The notes below the pieces were generated by a model. The model saw only the letters and a list, made by a program, of their open reading frames with translations. It was not told the DNA's origin and made no database searches. DNA of 58,034 nucleotides from Zoogloea ramigera (GTDB lineage: Bacteria; Pseudomonadota; Gammaproteobacteria; Burkholderiales; Rhodocyclaceae): contig NZ_BJNV01000025.1 of the NCBI RefSeq assembly GCF_006539865.1, forward strand, positions 1 through 58,034. Direction: 5' to 3'. Each line of letters opens with the position of its first letter. The first letter of the stretch is position 1. Position numbers and translations under genes: made by a program. Below, piece by piece: positions 37,003 through 46,679 of this stretch.

Positions 37003-39024
37003 ATGAAAGCCCTATTCGCCCCCGCGATCCTGCTGCTCAATCGGCTGCGTTTCCCGGTCAAGTTTGCCTTGCTCGGGCTGATCGCCCTGCTGGTGGTCGG
37101 CGCGCTTCTGTTCCAGCTGGCGATGTCCTTGCGGGAGAGCATCGTGTATGCCGAAAAGGAACTCGAGGCCAGCGAGCGCCTGCCCCGCGTGCTCAAGGTG
37201 ATCCAGCTGCTCCAGGAGCATCGCGGCCTGTCGTCTGGCGTGCTGAGCGGCAACGAAGCCATGCGCCCGCTCCTTCAGAAGAAGACGGAGGAGGTCGTCG
37301 AGGCCATGAAGCAGGGTGAGGCCGGTCTGTCGGGCGGCGTGGCGCAATCCGCCTCGCAGCGCTGGAAGCAGGTCGCCCAGGACTGGGAGGTCCTGCGCAC
37401 CGGCGGCCTGCAGCTGACCCAGCGCGAGAGCGTGGTGGCCCATACACGACTGGTCGCCAAGGCCATGGAGGCACTGCACGATCTGGGCGACGACGGTGGC
37501 CTGAGCCTCGACCCGTCGGCCGACAGTTTTTACCTTATCGGCGGCGTGCTCCACAGCCTCCCCGATGTGGGCGAGCGCCTCGGCCGCCTGCGGGCCCTGG
37601 GCACCGGGGTGCTGTCGTCCAAGGCCCTCGGCGATCAGCAACGCTACGACATCAGCGTGCAGCTGGGCGAGTTGCAGCTTGCCCTGCATGCGGTCAATGA
37701 GAACCTGCACCGGGCGGCGGTGGCCAACCCGGGCCTCAAGTCTTCCCTCGAGCGGCTGGAGAAGGAGTTCAACGCGCAGACGAACAAGGTCGTCGAGCAT
37801 CTGCGGGAGAAGATCCTGAAGGGTGACTTCGAGATGGCGCCCCAGGCTTATTTCGACACGGTGACGGTGGCGATCGACATGAGCTTCGCCAAGAGCTACG
37901 ACGAGCTGATCCCGGCCGTGCAGACGCTGCTCAAGTCCCGTCTCGACGGGCGCCGCCAGACCTTCGCCCTGCATGCCGCGTTTGCCGGCGTGGCGGTGCT
38001 GGTTCTGGTCTATCTGGCAACGGCCTTCTGTTTCGCGATGATGCAGTCGGTGAGTGAGCTGCGGGCTGGCGCCCAGGCGCTGGCCGCCGGTGACCTGCGG
38101 GCCCGCATCGCCCTGACAGCTGACGACGAGCTGCGCCTGGTGGCCGGGCAGTTCAACGAGATGGCGGCGGCCTTCTCGGCGGTGATCGGCAAGGTCCAGT
38201 CCGGTGCCAACGATGTGGCCAGGGCGGCCGTGGAGTTGGCGGGTTCGGCGTCGCGCGTTTCCGACGGCTCCGAACAGCAGAGCACGTCGGCCACCGGCAT
38301 GGCCGCGGCCATCGAGGAGATGACCGTGGGGATCTCCGAGATCGCCAGCAGCGCGGCTTCGGCCGAGGGCATCTCGTCGGCGTCGGGGCGCATCTCGTCG
38401 GAGGGCGGCGCGGTGGTGGCCAAGACGGTGGGCGAGATGGAGCTCATCGCCAGCTCGGTGCGTGAGTCGGCTGCGGTGATCCAGGACCTGGGCCAGCAGT
38501 CGGCGCAGATCTCCACCATCGTCAGCTCCATCAAGGAAATTGCCGATCAGACCAACCTGCTGGCCCTCAACGCCGCCATCGAGGCGGCCCGGGCCGGCGA
38601 AACCGGCCGCGGCTTCGCGGTGGTGGCTGACGAGGTGCGCAAGCTGGCCGAGCGCACCGCCAAGGCCACCGATGAGATCACCGGCATGGTGGCCGCAATC
38701 CAGAAGGGGACGCGGCTGGCGGTGGAGACGATGAACGAAGGTGTCACGCGGGTCGAGGGCGGCGTCGAGCTGGCCGGGCAGGCCGGTGCCTCGATGGAGC
38801 AGATCCGCGCCGGCGCCACCCAGGTGGTGGATGCGGTCGCCGACATTTCGGCGGCGCTGCGCGAGCAGGGCGCGGCGAGCAACGAGATCGCCCGCAGCGT
38901 CGAACACATCGCCCAGATGGCCGAACAGAACTCGGCGGCGGTGCGCGACACCGCCAACACCGCCCAGCGCCTTGAGGGCCTGGCCCAGCATCTGCGGGAC
39001 GAGGTCGCCCACTTCCACATCTGA
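37003..39024 (+). CDS. Methyl-accepting chemotaxis protein with NIT-like periplasmic domain
   Basis: This 673-aa chemoreceptor has a first membrane helix at about 18-43 and a periplasmic domain to about 320 that begins [20 protein letters not shown], like nitrate/nitrite-sensing (NIT) modules. A second helix follows at about 325-350, then HAMP (about 350-405) and a long signalling coil. The CheA/CheW hairpin ([20 protein letters not shown]) is intact. The ligand is inferred as nitrate/nitrite or a related anion only by domain likeness. Preceded by a sigma-28-like promoter; it stands alone. Confidence 0.9.
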   Translation: MKALFAPAILLLNRLRFPVKFALLGLIALLVVGALLFQLAMSLRESIVYAEKELEASERLPRVLKVIQLLQEHRGLSSGVLSGNEAMRPLLQKKTEEVVEAMKQGEAGLSGGVAQSASQRWKQVAQDWEVLRTGGLQLTQRESVVAHTRLVAKAMEALHDLGDDGGLSLDPSADSFYLIGGVLHSLPDVGERLGRLRALGTGVLSSKALGDQQRYDISVQLGELQLALHAVNENLHRAAVANPGLKSSLERLEKEFNAQTNKVVEHLREKILKGDFEMAPQAYFDTVTVAIDMSFAKSYDELIPAVQTLLKSRLDGRRQTFALHAAFAGVAVLVLVYLATAFCFAMMQSVSELRAGAQALAAGDLRARIALTADDELRLVAGQFNEMAAAFSAVIGKVQSGANDVARAAVELAGSASRVSDGSEQQSTSATGMAAAIEEMTVGISEIASSAASAEGISSASGRISSEGGAVVAKTVGEMELIASSVRESAAVIQDLGQQSAQISTIVSSIKEIADQTNLLALNAAIEAARAGETGRGFAVVADEVRKLAERTAKATDEITGMVAAIQKGTRLAVETMNEGVTRVEGGVELAGQAGASMEQIRAGATQVVDAVADISAALREQGAASNEIARSVEHIAQMAEQNSAAVRDTANTAQRLEGLAQHLRDEVAHFHI

Positions 39025-39029
39025 CCATC

Positions 39030-39054
39030 CCGCCGCCCCGCGGTGGGGCGGCGG
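39030..39054. terminator. Strong GC hairpin between convergent genes
   Basis: CCGCCGCCCC pairs exactly with GGGGCGGCGG around a five-base loop, six bases after the chemoreceptor stop and before the channel gene's stop. No T-run follows. Confidence 0.5.
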
Positions 39055-39062
39055 CGCGGAGC

Positions 39063-40160
39063 TCAATCCGGCAGCAGCGCGCCTTCTAGCTCCTGGCGGC
39101 CCTGGGGCGAGGCCATCACGATCACGTGCTGGCCGGGCTCCAGCATGAATTCGTCGGACGGGTTGAACACCAGGTTTCCGCCGTGCCTCACCGCCAGCAG
39201 CACGTAGTTCGGGCTGCGCAGGCGAAGGGTGTCGAGGGCCCGGGGTTCGAAGCGTTCCGGCACCAGCACCTCCTCGAGCCGCAGCTTGTGCTCCGAGCGC
39301 AGCATCTCGTCGAGGAAGGACACCACGTGGGGGCGGATCATGCTCGAGGCGATCCGCATTCCGCCGGTGAAGTCGGGCGAGATCACGCTGTCGGCGCCCG
39401 CCTTGCGCAGCTTTTCGGCGTTGCGCACCTCGTGGCAGCGGGCCACGATGCGCACCTTAGGGTTGAGCTGCTTGGCGGTGAACACGATCATCAGGTTGCG
39501 GCTGTCGTCCCCGGTGACGGCGAACAGCCCGTGGGCGTCCATGATGCCCGCCGACAGCAACAGCTCGTCGTCGCTGGCGTCGCCGCCCAGGTAAACCAGG
39601 CCGGGCGTGCGCTCCCGCTGGGTTTCAAGCGCCGCCTCGTCCGAATCGATGGCCACGAAGTGCCGGTGGGTGGTGGTGAGCTCGTTGGCCACATTGCGGC
39701 CGACCCGCCCGAAGCCGCATATGATGAAGTGGCTGTGCAGCTTGCGAACCTGCTTTTCCATGCGTCGTCTCCGCAGCGTGTAGTCGAGATCGGTTTCAAG
39801 AAAAAACACCGTGAGGCTGGTGAACAGAAAGGTGACCGCCCCGAAGCCGGCCAGCGCGATCAGGCCGGCAAACAGCCGTTCGCCGAAACTGTGGATCGGC
39901 ACGACTTCGCCGTAGCCCACCGTGGTGACGGTGATCAGCGTCATGTAGAAGGCGTCGGAGAGGTTGGCCCGCTCCTTGCCGATGAGGTAGAAACCCGCGG
40001 TGCCGACCGCCACCAGCGCAAGCAGCACGCCGGCGGCGAGGTAGATGCGCAGCAGGATGCGCGGCAGCTGGCTGTGCCGCCTGGGCAGGTGGGCCGCCTT
40101 GCGCCTGTTGAGGTGCAGGAGGCGGCGCAGCAGGGCCAGCACGTAGGCGATCTTTGTCAC
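39063..40160 (-). CDS. K+ channel with RCK (TrkA-N/TrkA-C) domains
   Basis: The 365-aa protein has two membrane helices around a pore loop with the K+ selectivity filter TVGYG (residues 80-84), then a Rossmann RCK domain (GFGRVG at 149-154, AIDSDE, GDASDDELL) and a TrkA-C-like tail. It is a ligand-gated potassium channel rather than a transporter. The GTG start overlaps the preceding DUF2062 stop (GTGA), so the two genes are coupled. Confidence 0.9.
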   Translation of the reverse strand: MTKIAYVLALLRRLLHLNRRKAAHLPRRHSQLPRILLRIYLAAGVLLALVAVGTAGFYLIGKERANLSDAFYMTLITVTTVGYGEVVPIHSFGERLFAGLIALAGFGAVTFLFTSLTVFFLETDLDYTLRRRRMEKQVRKLHSHFIICGFGRVGRNVANELTTTHRHFVAIDSDEAALETQRERTPGLVYLGGDASDDELLLSAGIMDAHGLFAVTGDDSRNLMIVFTAKQLNPKVRIVARCHEVRNAEKLRKAGADSVISPDFTGGMRIASSMIRPHVVSFLDEMLRSEHKLRLEEVLVPERFEPRALDTLRLRSPNYVLLAVRHGGNLVFNPSDEFMLEPGQHVIVMASPQGRQELEGALLPD

Positions 40161-40705
40161 GGTCGGGACTTCTTGCGCCGCTGCCAGGCGCGCACCAGGT
40201 ACTGGCGCCAGACCACCCGAACCAGCAGGTAGGCCGTGGCCGACAGCACCGAGGCCAGCGTGATGAGGCCCAGCGCCAGCGGCCGGCCCAGGCCGAGCAT
40301 CCACTGGGCGAGGGTCTCCAGCCATTCCAGCAGGCCCGCGCCACTCCAGCTGCCCGCCCATTCGGGGGGCGCGGTGAAGTGCCCGCCGCCACCGAGTATC
40401 CATTCGCCGATCGTGAACGCCGCGAGGTAGAGCGGAACGATCGTGAAGGGGTTGGTGTAGAGCGTGGTGAACAAGGCCAGCGGCAGGTTGACCCGGAACA
40501 GCACGCAGCACAGCGCCGCACCCAGCATCTGGAAGGGGCCCGGGATCAGGCCGCAGAACATCCCCACCGCCACCGCGCCCGCGGCCGAATGGCGGTTGAG
40601 GTGCCACAGCCGGGGGTGGAGTAGCGTGTCCCCGAAGGGCGCCAGCCAGCGGTTGGTGGCCAGGGCCTGGTGATCCGGCAGGTGGCGCTTGAGCAGTCGT
40701 CGCAT
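40157..40705 (-). CDS. DUF2062 membrane protein
   Basis: The 182-aa protein has the DUF2062 pattern (AGAVAVGMFCGLIPGPFQML; LALFTTLYTNPFTIVPLY) with three to four hydrophobic segments. The start at MRRLLKRH gives family length; an in-frame start at 40759 adds 18 residues. Function is unknown; co-translation with the K+ channel gene suggests a role in ion homeostasis or membrane assembly, which is inference. Confidence 0.88.
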   Translation of the reverse strand: MRRLLKRHLPDHQALATNRWLAPFGDTLLHPRLWHLNRHSAAGAVAVGMFCGLIPGPFQMLGAALCCVLFRVNLPLALFTTLYTNPFTIVPLYLAAFTIGEWILGGGGHFTAPPEWAGSWSGAGLLEWLETLAQWMLGLGRPLALGLITLASVLSATAYLLVRVVWRQYLVRAWQRRKKSRP

Positions 40706-40953
40706 CGTCGTGTGGGTGTTCGAATGGCTTCCGGTCTTCCGACACCCGGTCTCCCGCAATGGTCCTGATAGCTGTCGTTGACAGCCCCCGGCGGGCTCAA
40801 GATCCGTATGGCGGTGCTCATGGGGGGCACCGAACTTCCGCCCTTGCGTATCGTCTGGCGGGTCGGATTGCCATTTTCACGACGATTCTAACCGAGAGCC
40901 CGATTGTGGGCTGCATGTGCACCCCTGGCCGGTTTTAGGATAGATTCCGGCCT

Positions 40954-43308
40954 ATGGGGGTTACTTCTCTGGCATTCGCGATTGGCATTCTGGCGTGGCA
41001 GCTCGGCGCCACGGCGCCGCCGCATAACGGGGGGTGGGTGGCGTGCCTGGCGGCGGCCGGGCTGCTTGCCGCCGTGCTTTTGCGTGGCCGCTCCGGCCTG
41101 ATCGGGCGTGCTGCGGCCGTGCTGGTGCTGGCGGCCGCGATCAGCACCGGCTGGGCCTACGCGGCCTGGCGGGCCGAGCTGCGCCTCTCCGAGGCCCTGC
41201 CCGGCGAGTGGGAGGGGCGGGACGTGGTCGTGACGGGTGTGGTCGCCAGCCTGCCCCAGGATTTCGAGCGGGGTCTGCGCTTCGTCTTCGAGGTTGAAGA
41301 GAGCGCCGCGCCGCTGCCGCCGAAGATCTCGCTGGCCTGGTACAAGGGCTTCCGCGACGAGGAGATGCACATGCTGCCGCCCCTCCACGCGGGCGAGCGC
41401 TGGCGCCTGACGGTCCGCCTCAAGCGGCCCCACGGCAATGTTAACCCCCACGGTTTCGACTATGAGCGCTGGCTGCTGGAGCAGGGTATCCGGGCCACCG
41501 GTTACGTGCGGCCGGCGCCCGACAACCAGCGGCTCGACGCCTTCGTGCCGGGCTTCATGTATGGGGTCGAGCGCCTGCGCGAGGGCGTGCGGGAGCGCTT
41601 TCGCCGGGCCTTGCCGGAGGGCGCCTACGCCGGCGTGCTGGTGGCGCTGGCGGTGGGCGACCAGCGCTCGATTCCGCCGGAGCTGTGGCGAGTGTTTGCA
41701 CGGACGGGCATCTCCCACCTGGTGGCGATCAGCGGGATGCACGTGACGATGATCGCCGCCCTGTTCGCCGGCGCCGTTGGCGGCCTGTGGCGGCGCAGCC
41801 CGGCGCTGGCGCTGCGCTGGCCGGCCCAGCAGGCCGGGGTGGTGGCGGGTTTCGTCGTCGCGTTTCTGTATTGCCTGCTGGCGGGCTGGGGCGTGCCGGC
41901 CCAGCGCACCCTCTACATGCTGGGCTGCGTGGCCTTTGCGCTGGTGCTGCGGCGGGAGACCGCGCCCGGCCGGGTGCTGGCGCTGGCCCTGGCGGTGGTG
42001 CTGGTGCTCGACCCGTGGGCGGTGATGGCGGCCGGCTTCTGGCTTTCGTTCGGGGCGGTGGCGCTGCTCTTTCTCGTCAGTAGCGGCCGCCTGGTGCCGG
42101 AGGGGCGGCTGCGGGGTGCGCTGCGGGCCCAGTGGGCGGTGACCCTCGGGCTGGTGCCGGCGCTGCTCGTGCTGTTTCAGCAGTTCTCGCTGGTCTCGCC
42201 GCTGGCCAACGCCATCGCGATTCCGCTGGTCAGTTTCGTCGTCACGCCGCTGGCCATCGGTTTCGCGATTCTGCCCTTGCAGATGCTGGCCGACCTGGCC
42301 CACGCGGCCTTCACGCTGACGATGCTGCCCATCGACTGGCTCGCCGAGCTGCCGTGGGCCAGCTGGCAGCAGGCCGCGCCGCCGCCCTGGCTGGCGGTGC
42401 TGGCTTCCCTGGGCTGCGTCTGGGCGCTGCTGCCGCGGGGCACGCCGGCGCGTTGGGTCGGCCTGGCGATGCTGCTGCCGCTGCTGCTGTGGGCGCCGGC
42501 CCGGCCCACGCCGGGGGAGGCCCGGGTGACGGTACTCGACGTGGGGCAGGGGCTGGCGGTGCACGTGCAGACCGCCGGCCACGACCTGCTCTACGACACC
42601 GGCCCGGCCTTCTCGGCCGATGCCAACAGCGGTGAGCGCATCCTGCTGCCCTACCTGCGGGCGGAGGGCGTGCGGCGGCTCGACAGCCTGGTGGTCACCC
42701 ACCAGGACAACGACCATTCGGGTGGCGCCGAGGCCGTGTTGACCGGCATCCCGGTGGCTGAAGTGCGCTCGTCGCTGTCGCAGAACCACCCGGCCCGCCT
42801 CATCGCCGGCGCCCGCCACCAGCCCTGCGTGGCCGGCCAGACGTGGGATTGGGACGGGGTGCGCTTCACCATGCTCCACCCCGGCCGCGCCGCGGACGAC
42901 AGCCCGGGCAGCAAGACCAATGACGTGGCCTGTGTGCTGCGGGTCGAGGCTGGTGGCCTGAGCGCCTTGCTGACATCGGACATCGAGGCCGTCTCGGAGG
43001 CCGAGTTGTTGCAAGGGCAGGCCGGGCAGCTGGCCAGCGACGTGCTGGTGGTGCCCCACCATGGCAGCCGCAGCTCATCGACGGCCGCCTTCATTGCGGC
43101 TACGCGGCCGCGCTGGGTGATTTTTCCGGTGGGCTATCTCAACCGTTTCCGCCATCCCAACGCCCAGGTCTGGGCGCGCTGGGCCGCCACCGGGGCCGGC
43201 ATGTGGCGCACCGATGCGGCGGGCGCGGTGAGCGTGCATCTGGCCCCCGGCGGGCCCCGCTTCGAAACGGCCCGCGCGGCAGCGCCACGCTACTGGCACG
43301 GCCGCTGA
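40954..43308 (+). CDS. comEC: DNA uptake channel protein ComEC/Rec2
   Basis: The 784-aa protein has an N-terminal DUF4131-type region, a polytopic Competence domain (ISHLVAISGMHVTMIAALFAG, followed by about ten helices) and a C-terminal metallo-beta-lactamase-like domain with VTHQDNDHSGG and VPHHGSRSS. It carries single-stranded DNA across the inner membrane during natural transformation. The ATG at 40954 lies 26 bp after a TAGGAT -10-like element. Full length, so competence machinery could be active if other com genes exist. Confidence 0.93.
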   Translation: MGVTSLAFAIGILAWQLGATAPPHNGGWVACLAAAGLLAAVLLRGRSGLIGRAAAVLVLAAAISTGWAYAAWRAELRLSEALPGEWEGRDVVVTGVVASLPQDFERGLRFVFEVEESAAPLPPKISLAWYKGFRDEEMHMLPPLHAGERWRLTVRLKRPHGNVNPHGFDYERWLLEQGIRATGYVRPAPDNQRLDAFVPGFMYGVERLREGVRERFRRALPEGAYAGVLVALAVGDQRSIPPELWRVFARTGISHLVAISGMHVTMIAALFAGAVGGLWRRSPALALRWPAQQAGVVAGFVVAFLYCLLAGWGVPAQRTLYMLGCVAFALVLRRETAPGRVLALALAVVLVLDPWAVMAAGFWLSFGAVALLFLVSSGRLVPEGRLRGALRAQWAVTLGLVPALLVLFQQFSLVSPLANAIAIPLVSFVVTPLAIGFAILPLQMLADLAHAAFTLTMLPIDWLAELPWASWQQAAPPPWLAVLASLGCVWALLPRGTPARWVGLAMLLPLLLWAPARPTPGEARVTVLDVGQGLAVHVQTAGHDLLYDTGPAFSADANSGERILLPYLRAEGVRRLDSLVVTHQDNDHSGGAEAVLTGIPVAEVRSSLSQNHPARLIAGARHQPCVAGQTWDWDGVRFTMLHPGRAADDSPGSKTNDVACVLRVEAGGLSALLTSDIEAVSEAELLQGQAGQLASDVLVVPHHGSRSSSTAAFIAATRPRWVIFPVGYLNRFRHPNAQVWARWAATGAGMWRTDAAGAVSVHLAPGGPRFETARAAAPRYWHGR

Positions 43309-43370
43309 GGCGCGGTGCCGGCGCCGCCGATGCTATCCTTGGCCATCGTCATTCATGCCCCAGACCCGCC

Positions 43371-44282
43371 ATGAGCCAGAACCCCGACTTCAGCCTGCCT
43401 TCCCCCACCGACACGGCGTCTGGCCCGCGCCGGCGCAGCGTCCAGTGCGTCGGCCCCCATGGGCTGCACCGCATGTCCTACCTGGAGTGGGGCGACGCCC
43501 GCAATCCCGAAGTACTGGTGTGCGTGCATGGGCTGACCCGCAACGGGCGCGATTTCGACGATCTGGCCCGGGCGCTGGCGCCGCGTTACCGGGTGATCTG
43601 CCCGGACGTGGTCGGGCGTGGCCTGAGCAGCTGGCTGCCGGTGAAGGACGACTATCAGCTGCCCACCTATGTGGCCGACATGATCACGCTGATCGCCCGG
43701 CTAGACGTGGACACCGTGCATTGGGTCGGCACCTCGATGGGCGGGCTGATCGGCATGATCATCGCCAGCATGCCCGACAACCCGATCCGCCGGCTGGTGC
43801 TCAACGATGTGGGGCCGGTGATCACCGCGGCGTCGCTGGCGCGCATCGGACAGTATGTGGGGACGGCGCCGGTCTTCCCCGGCTTTGAGGCGGCCGAGGC
43901 CTACATCCGGGCGGTGAGTGCGCCCTTCGGGCATCTGTCCGATGCCCAGTGGCGGCATCTCACCGAGAGCTCGGTCAGGGAGGTCGAGGGCGGCTGGGCG
44001 ATGCGCTACGACCCGGGCATCGGCGACCCCTTCCGCAAGACGCCGACCCTCGAAGACGTGAGCCTGTGGCCGATCTACGACGCCATCGGCTGCCCCACGC
44101 TGCTGATGCGCGGGGCCGAGTCCGACCTGCTGACCCGTGAGACGGCCGACGAGATGGGGCAGCGTGGCCCCCGTGCCCGGCTCGTCGAGATCCCGGGCGT
44201 CGGCCACGCGCCCACGCTGATGGATGCCGCCCAGATTGCGCCGATCCGTGACTTCCTGCTGGGCGGTGAGGCGGTGCGATGA
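43371..44282 (+). CDS. Alpha/beta hydrolase
   Basis: The 303-aa alpha/beta hydrolase has the oxyanion segment VCVHGLTRNGRDFD, nucleophile elbow GTSMGG, an Asp candidate in GAESD and catalytic His in GVGHAP. It may act as an esterase or lyase-like enzyme; substrate unknown. It starts 62 bp after comEC, with a TATCCT -10-like element in the gap, and overlaps the DUF599 gene by four bases. Confidence 0.9.
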   Translation: MSQNPDFSLPSPTDTASGPRRRSVQCVGPHGLHRMSYLEWGDARNPEVLVCVHGLTRNGRDFDDLARALAPRYRVICPDVVGRGLSSWLPVKDDYQLPTYVADMITLIARLDVDTVHWVGTSMGGLIGMIIASMPDNPIRRLVLNDVGPVITAASLARIGQYVGTAPVFPGFEAAEAYIRAVSAPFGHLSDAQWRHLTESSVREVEGGWAMRYDPGIGDPFRKTPTLEDVSLWPIYDAIGCPTLLMRGAESDLLTRETADEMGQRGPRARLVEIPGVGHAPTLMDAAQIAPIRDFLLGGEAVR

Positions 44283-44965
44283 GCGGCGCCTGGCTGGCGG
44301 CCTTCAGCCTGCCCGACTGGATCGCGATGGGGTGGTTCCTGACGTGCTGGGTGGGCTATGGCTGGGTGGTCGAGCACGGCCCGCTGGGCAGCACCCGCGG
44401 GCTGCTCGGGGCGAGCCATGGGTTCCGCCTCGAATGGGGCCGGCAGATGCTGCGCCGGGACAACCGCATGGCGGATGTGGCGTTGATCGGCAACCTGATG
44501 CAGAACGTGTCGTTCTACGCCAACACCACCATCTACGTGATCGCCGGCCTCTTGGCGCTGCTCGGGACGATGGACCGCTTGATCGACGTGGCCTCCGACC
44601 TGCCCTTTGCGCGGCATGTGTCGCGCGAGGTGTGGGAAGTGAAGCTGCTTCTGCTGCTGATGGTGTTCATCGTCGCGTACTTCAAGTTCACCTGGTCGCT
44701 GCGCCAGTTCAACATGCTGTCGCTGGTGGTGGGCGCCGCGCCACCCCCGGGCGAGGGTAGCGAGGTGGACGCGCGGCGCTTTGCGCGGATCAACGCCCTG
44801 TCGGGGGACGAGTTCAACCGGGGCATTCGCGCGTACTACTTTGGGCTGGCGGCGGTGTTCTGGTTCATCCAGCCGTGGATCTTCGTGGCGGTCACCACGC
44901 TGATCATCGGCGTGCTGTACCGCCGCGACTTCCGCTCCCAGACCCTCGCGGCGATGCAGAGCTGA
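44279..44965 (+). CDS. DUF599 family membrane protein
   Basis: The 228-aa protein has four hydrophobic segments and the DUF599 arrangement (GWVVEHG near the N-terminus, NASFYANTTIYV-like QNVSFYANTTIYV, and FKFTWSLRQFNMLS). Function unknown. Translation is coupled to the hydrolase by an ATGA overlap; a shared role is possible. It is convergent with msrB at 16 bp distance. Confidence 0.85.
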   Translation: MSGAWLAAFSLPDWIAMGWFLTCWVGYGWVVEHGPLGSTRGLLGASHGFRLEWGRQMLRRDNRMADVALIGNLMQNVSFYANTTIYVIAGLLALLGTMDRLIDVASDLPFARHVSREVWEVKLLLLLMVFIVAYFKFTWSLRQFNMLSLVVGAAPPPGEGSEVDARRFARINALSGDEFNRGIRAYYFGLAAVFWFIQPWIFVAVTTLIIGVLYRRDFRSQTLAAMQS

Positions 44966-44981
44966 GGCGGGCCGGGTTGCC

Positions 44982-45380
44982 TTATTCGTCCTGCTCGAGC
45001 TTCACCGCCACCGAGTTGATGCAGTAGCGCAGCCCGGTGGGGGCGGGGCCGTCCTCGAAGACATGGCCCAGGTGGGCGCCGCAGTTCTTGCACAGGACTT
45101 CGGTGCGCAGCATGAAGTGGCTGCGGTCTTCGGCTTCTTCGACGTTGTCGGGCGCGGCGGCGGCGTAGAAGCTGGGCCAGCCGCAGCCGGAGTCGAACTT
45201 GTGCTCGGATGAGAACAGGTCGGCGCCGCAGCAGGTGCAGCGGTACTGGCCGGGCTCGTGGCAGTCCCAGTAGCGGCCGGTGAAGGCGCGCTCGGTGCCT
45301 TTCTGGCGGGTCACGTGGTATTCGTCGGGGCTGAGCTGGGCGCGCCATTCGGCGTCGGTCTTCTCGATCTTGCGGGTCAT
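44982..45380 (-). CDS. msrB: Peptide-methionine (R)-S-oxide reductase MsrB
   Basis: The 132-aa enzyme reduces methionine-R-sulfoxide in proteins. Zinc ligands are C48/C51 and C97/C100; the catalytic Cys is C120 in RYCINS, and the conserved SGCGWPSF segment is present. No signal peptide, so cytoplasmic. Its start codon lies only 15 bp after an intrinsic terminator, so expression may depend on read-through. Confidence 0.97.
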   Translation of the reverse strand: MTRKIEKTDAEWRAQLSPDEYHVTRQKGTERAFTGRYWDCHEPGQYRCTCCGADLFSSEHKFDSGCGWPSFYAAAAPDNVEEAEDRSHFMLRTEVLCKNCGAHLGHVFEDGPAPTGLRYCINSVAVKLEQDE

Positions 45381-45395
45381 CGCGGTCTCCGGGGC

Positions 45396-45425
45396 AAAAA
45401 AAGGGCGGGAAGCAAGCTCCCACCC
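45396..45425 (-). terminator. Intrinsic terminator/possible attenuator just before msrB
   Basis: On the minus strand, GGGTGGGA pairs with TCCCGCCC (one wobble) around a seven-base loop and is followed by seven Ts. It ends 15 bp before the msrB ATG, after the DUF2863 gene. There is no room for a promoter between terminator and msrB. Confidence 0.75.
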
Positions 45426-45440
45426 ATCACTGACCGTGGA

Positions 45441-46610
45441 TCAGTGCAGATGTTTCGGCATCTGCTCGGCCTGTTCTTCGGGCAGCTCGGCATGCACGGC
45501 CTCGCCCTCGGGCGAGGGGTACATGGGGGCGCCGCAGTCGTCGCAGTATTCCATGGGGAACTCGTTGTCGAGCACCAGCAGGTCGGTGATGCCACAGGCG
45601 CGCAGGGTGGCTTCGATTTCGGCGAGGGTCTCGCTGCTTTCGTCTTCCGCGCCCAACAGCGGCCACACCACGCCGTGCACGACCTCGCTCTGGGCGCGCA
45701 GCGTGAAGCCGATGCGGTATTCCTCGACCTGGCGCTCGAAGAAGGGCGCCACCACGGCACGCAGGCCGGTGGCCGGGGTGTCGAGGGTGGTGGACAGGAA
45801 GGCCACCGAGGCCTGGATGGAGTAGGGCCGCGAGGCCTTGTCGGCTTCGCGGCTGGCGGCGAAGTAGGCGTTGGGCAGCACCACCTCGAAGGCGCAGCCG
45901 GTGAGCAGCGGCGCAAAGCAGGCGCCGCCCTGGGCGCGCCATTGTTCCTGGGCCTGCTCGCGGGTGCAGTCTTCTTCCTGCCAGCGGAAGATGGGCGCGC
46001 CCTTGGGCACCATCACCGCGCCCAGCAGGTAGCGGGTGTCGGACAAGAACTGGGCGGTTTCGGGCAGGTTGTCAGTCTTGATGTGCAGGTCGGTGTCGGT
46101 GCCGGCGGCCTTGCCCAGGTGGGTGGCGAAATCGGCCGTGGCGCAGTAGCCCTGGGGCAGCTGGTCGGGGCTGAACAGGAAGTCGGCGAGGGCCAGCCGG
46201 ACGTCCTTGGCGAGCACGTGGGCCTTGAGCTGGACGCGCAGGTTGGACATGGCGGCTGCGGCGATCGGCGCGGCCGGGATGCGGTAGCGCGACCAAGCCA
46301 TCACCGGGGCGGCGATCAGCAGCACGTCGTGCTGTTCGTCGGACTTGAGTGCGCCTTCGGCCCGCGACTCGATCATGTCGGCCAGCTCGTCGTAGGCGTG
46401 GGCGCTGGCCGTGGAGAGGTGGTCGAGGGCGGTGTTGAGGGCGTCTTCGTCTTCGGAGCGCAGCAGGGTGTCGACGGCGTCGGCGAGGCGCTGGTCCCAG
46501 AAGTGGTCTTCGGCCCGGCTGCTCGAATCGGCCAGACCATTGGCGAGCCACAGAAGCTGTTCGGCGTCCCGCGGCAGGCCGCCGCGGCGCCCGAGTCGGT
46601 TGCGTTTCAT
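45441..46610 (-). CDS. DUF2863 family protein
   Basis: This 389-aa cytoplasmic protein belongs to DUF2863, a betaproteobacterial family without known function. Signature segments include the basic start MKRNRLGRRGG, and WQEEDCTREQAQEQWRAQG. A C-terminal CDDCGAPMYPSPEGEAVHAE stretch could bind zinc. Length is typical. It stands between ppsR (upstream) and msrB (downstream), separated from msrB by a terminator. Confidence 0.85.
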   Translation of the reverse strand: MKRNRLGRRGGLPRDAEQLLWLANGLADSSSRAEDHFWDQRLADAVDTLLRSEDEDALNTALDHLSTASAHAYDELADMIESRAEGALKSDEQHDVLLIAAPVMAWSRYRIPAAPIAAAAMSNLRVQLKAHVLAKDVRLALADFLFSPDQLPQGYCATADFATHLGKAAGTDTDLHIKTDNLPETAQFLSDTRYLLGAVMVPKGAPIFRWQEEDCTREQAQEQWRAQGGACFAPLLTGCAFEVVLPNAYFAASREADKASRPYSIQASVAFLSTTLDTPATGLRAVVAPFFERQVEEYRIGFTLRAQSEVVHGVVWPLLGAEDESSETLAEIEATLRACGITDLLVLDNEFPMEYCDDCGAPMYPSPEGEAVHAELPEEQAEQMPKHLH

Positions 46611-46679
46611 CGGGGCTCTCCTTTTAATGTTGATGAGGTTTTGACAGGTGGCACAGGCCGATGATCGGCCGGCCGGCGT

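Noticed and set aside
40771-40785. GCTGTC-GTT-GACAGC hairpin before DUF2062
   Set aside because: Short, no T-run, and no other support as operator or terminator.
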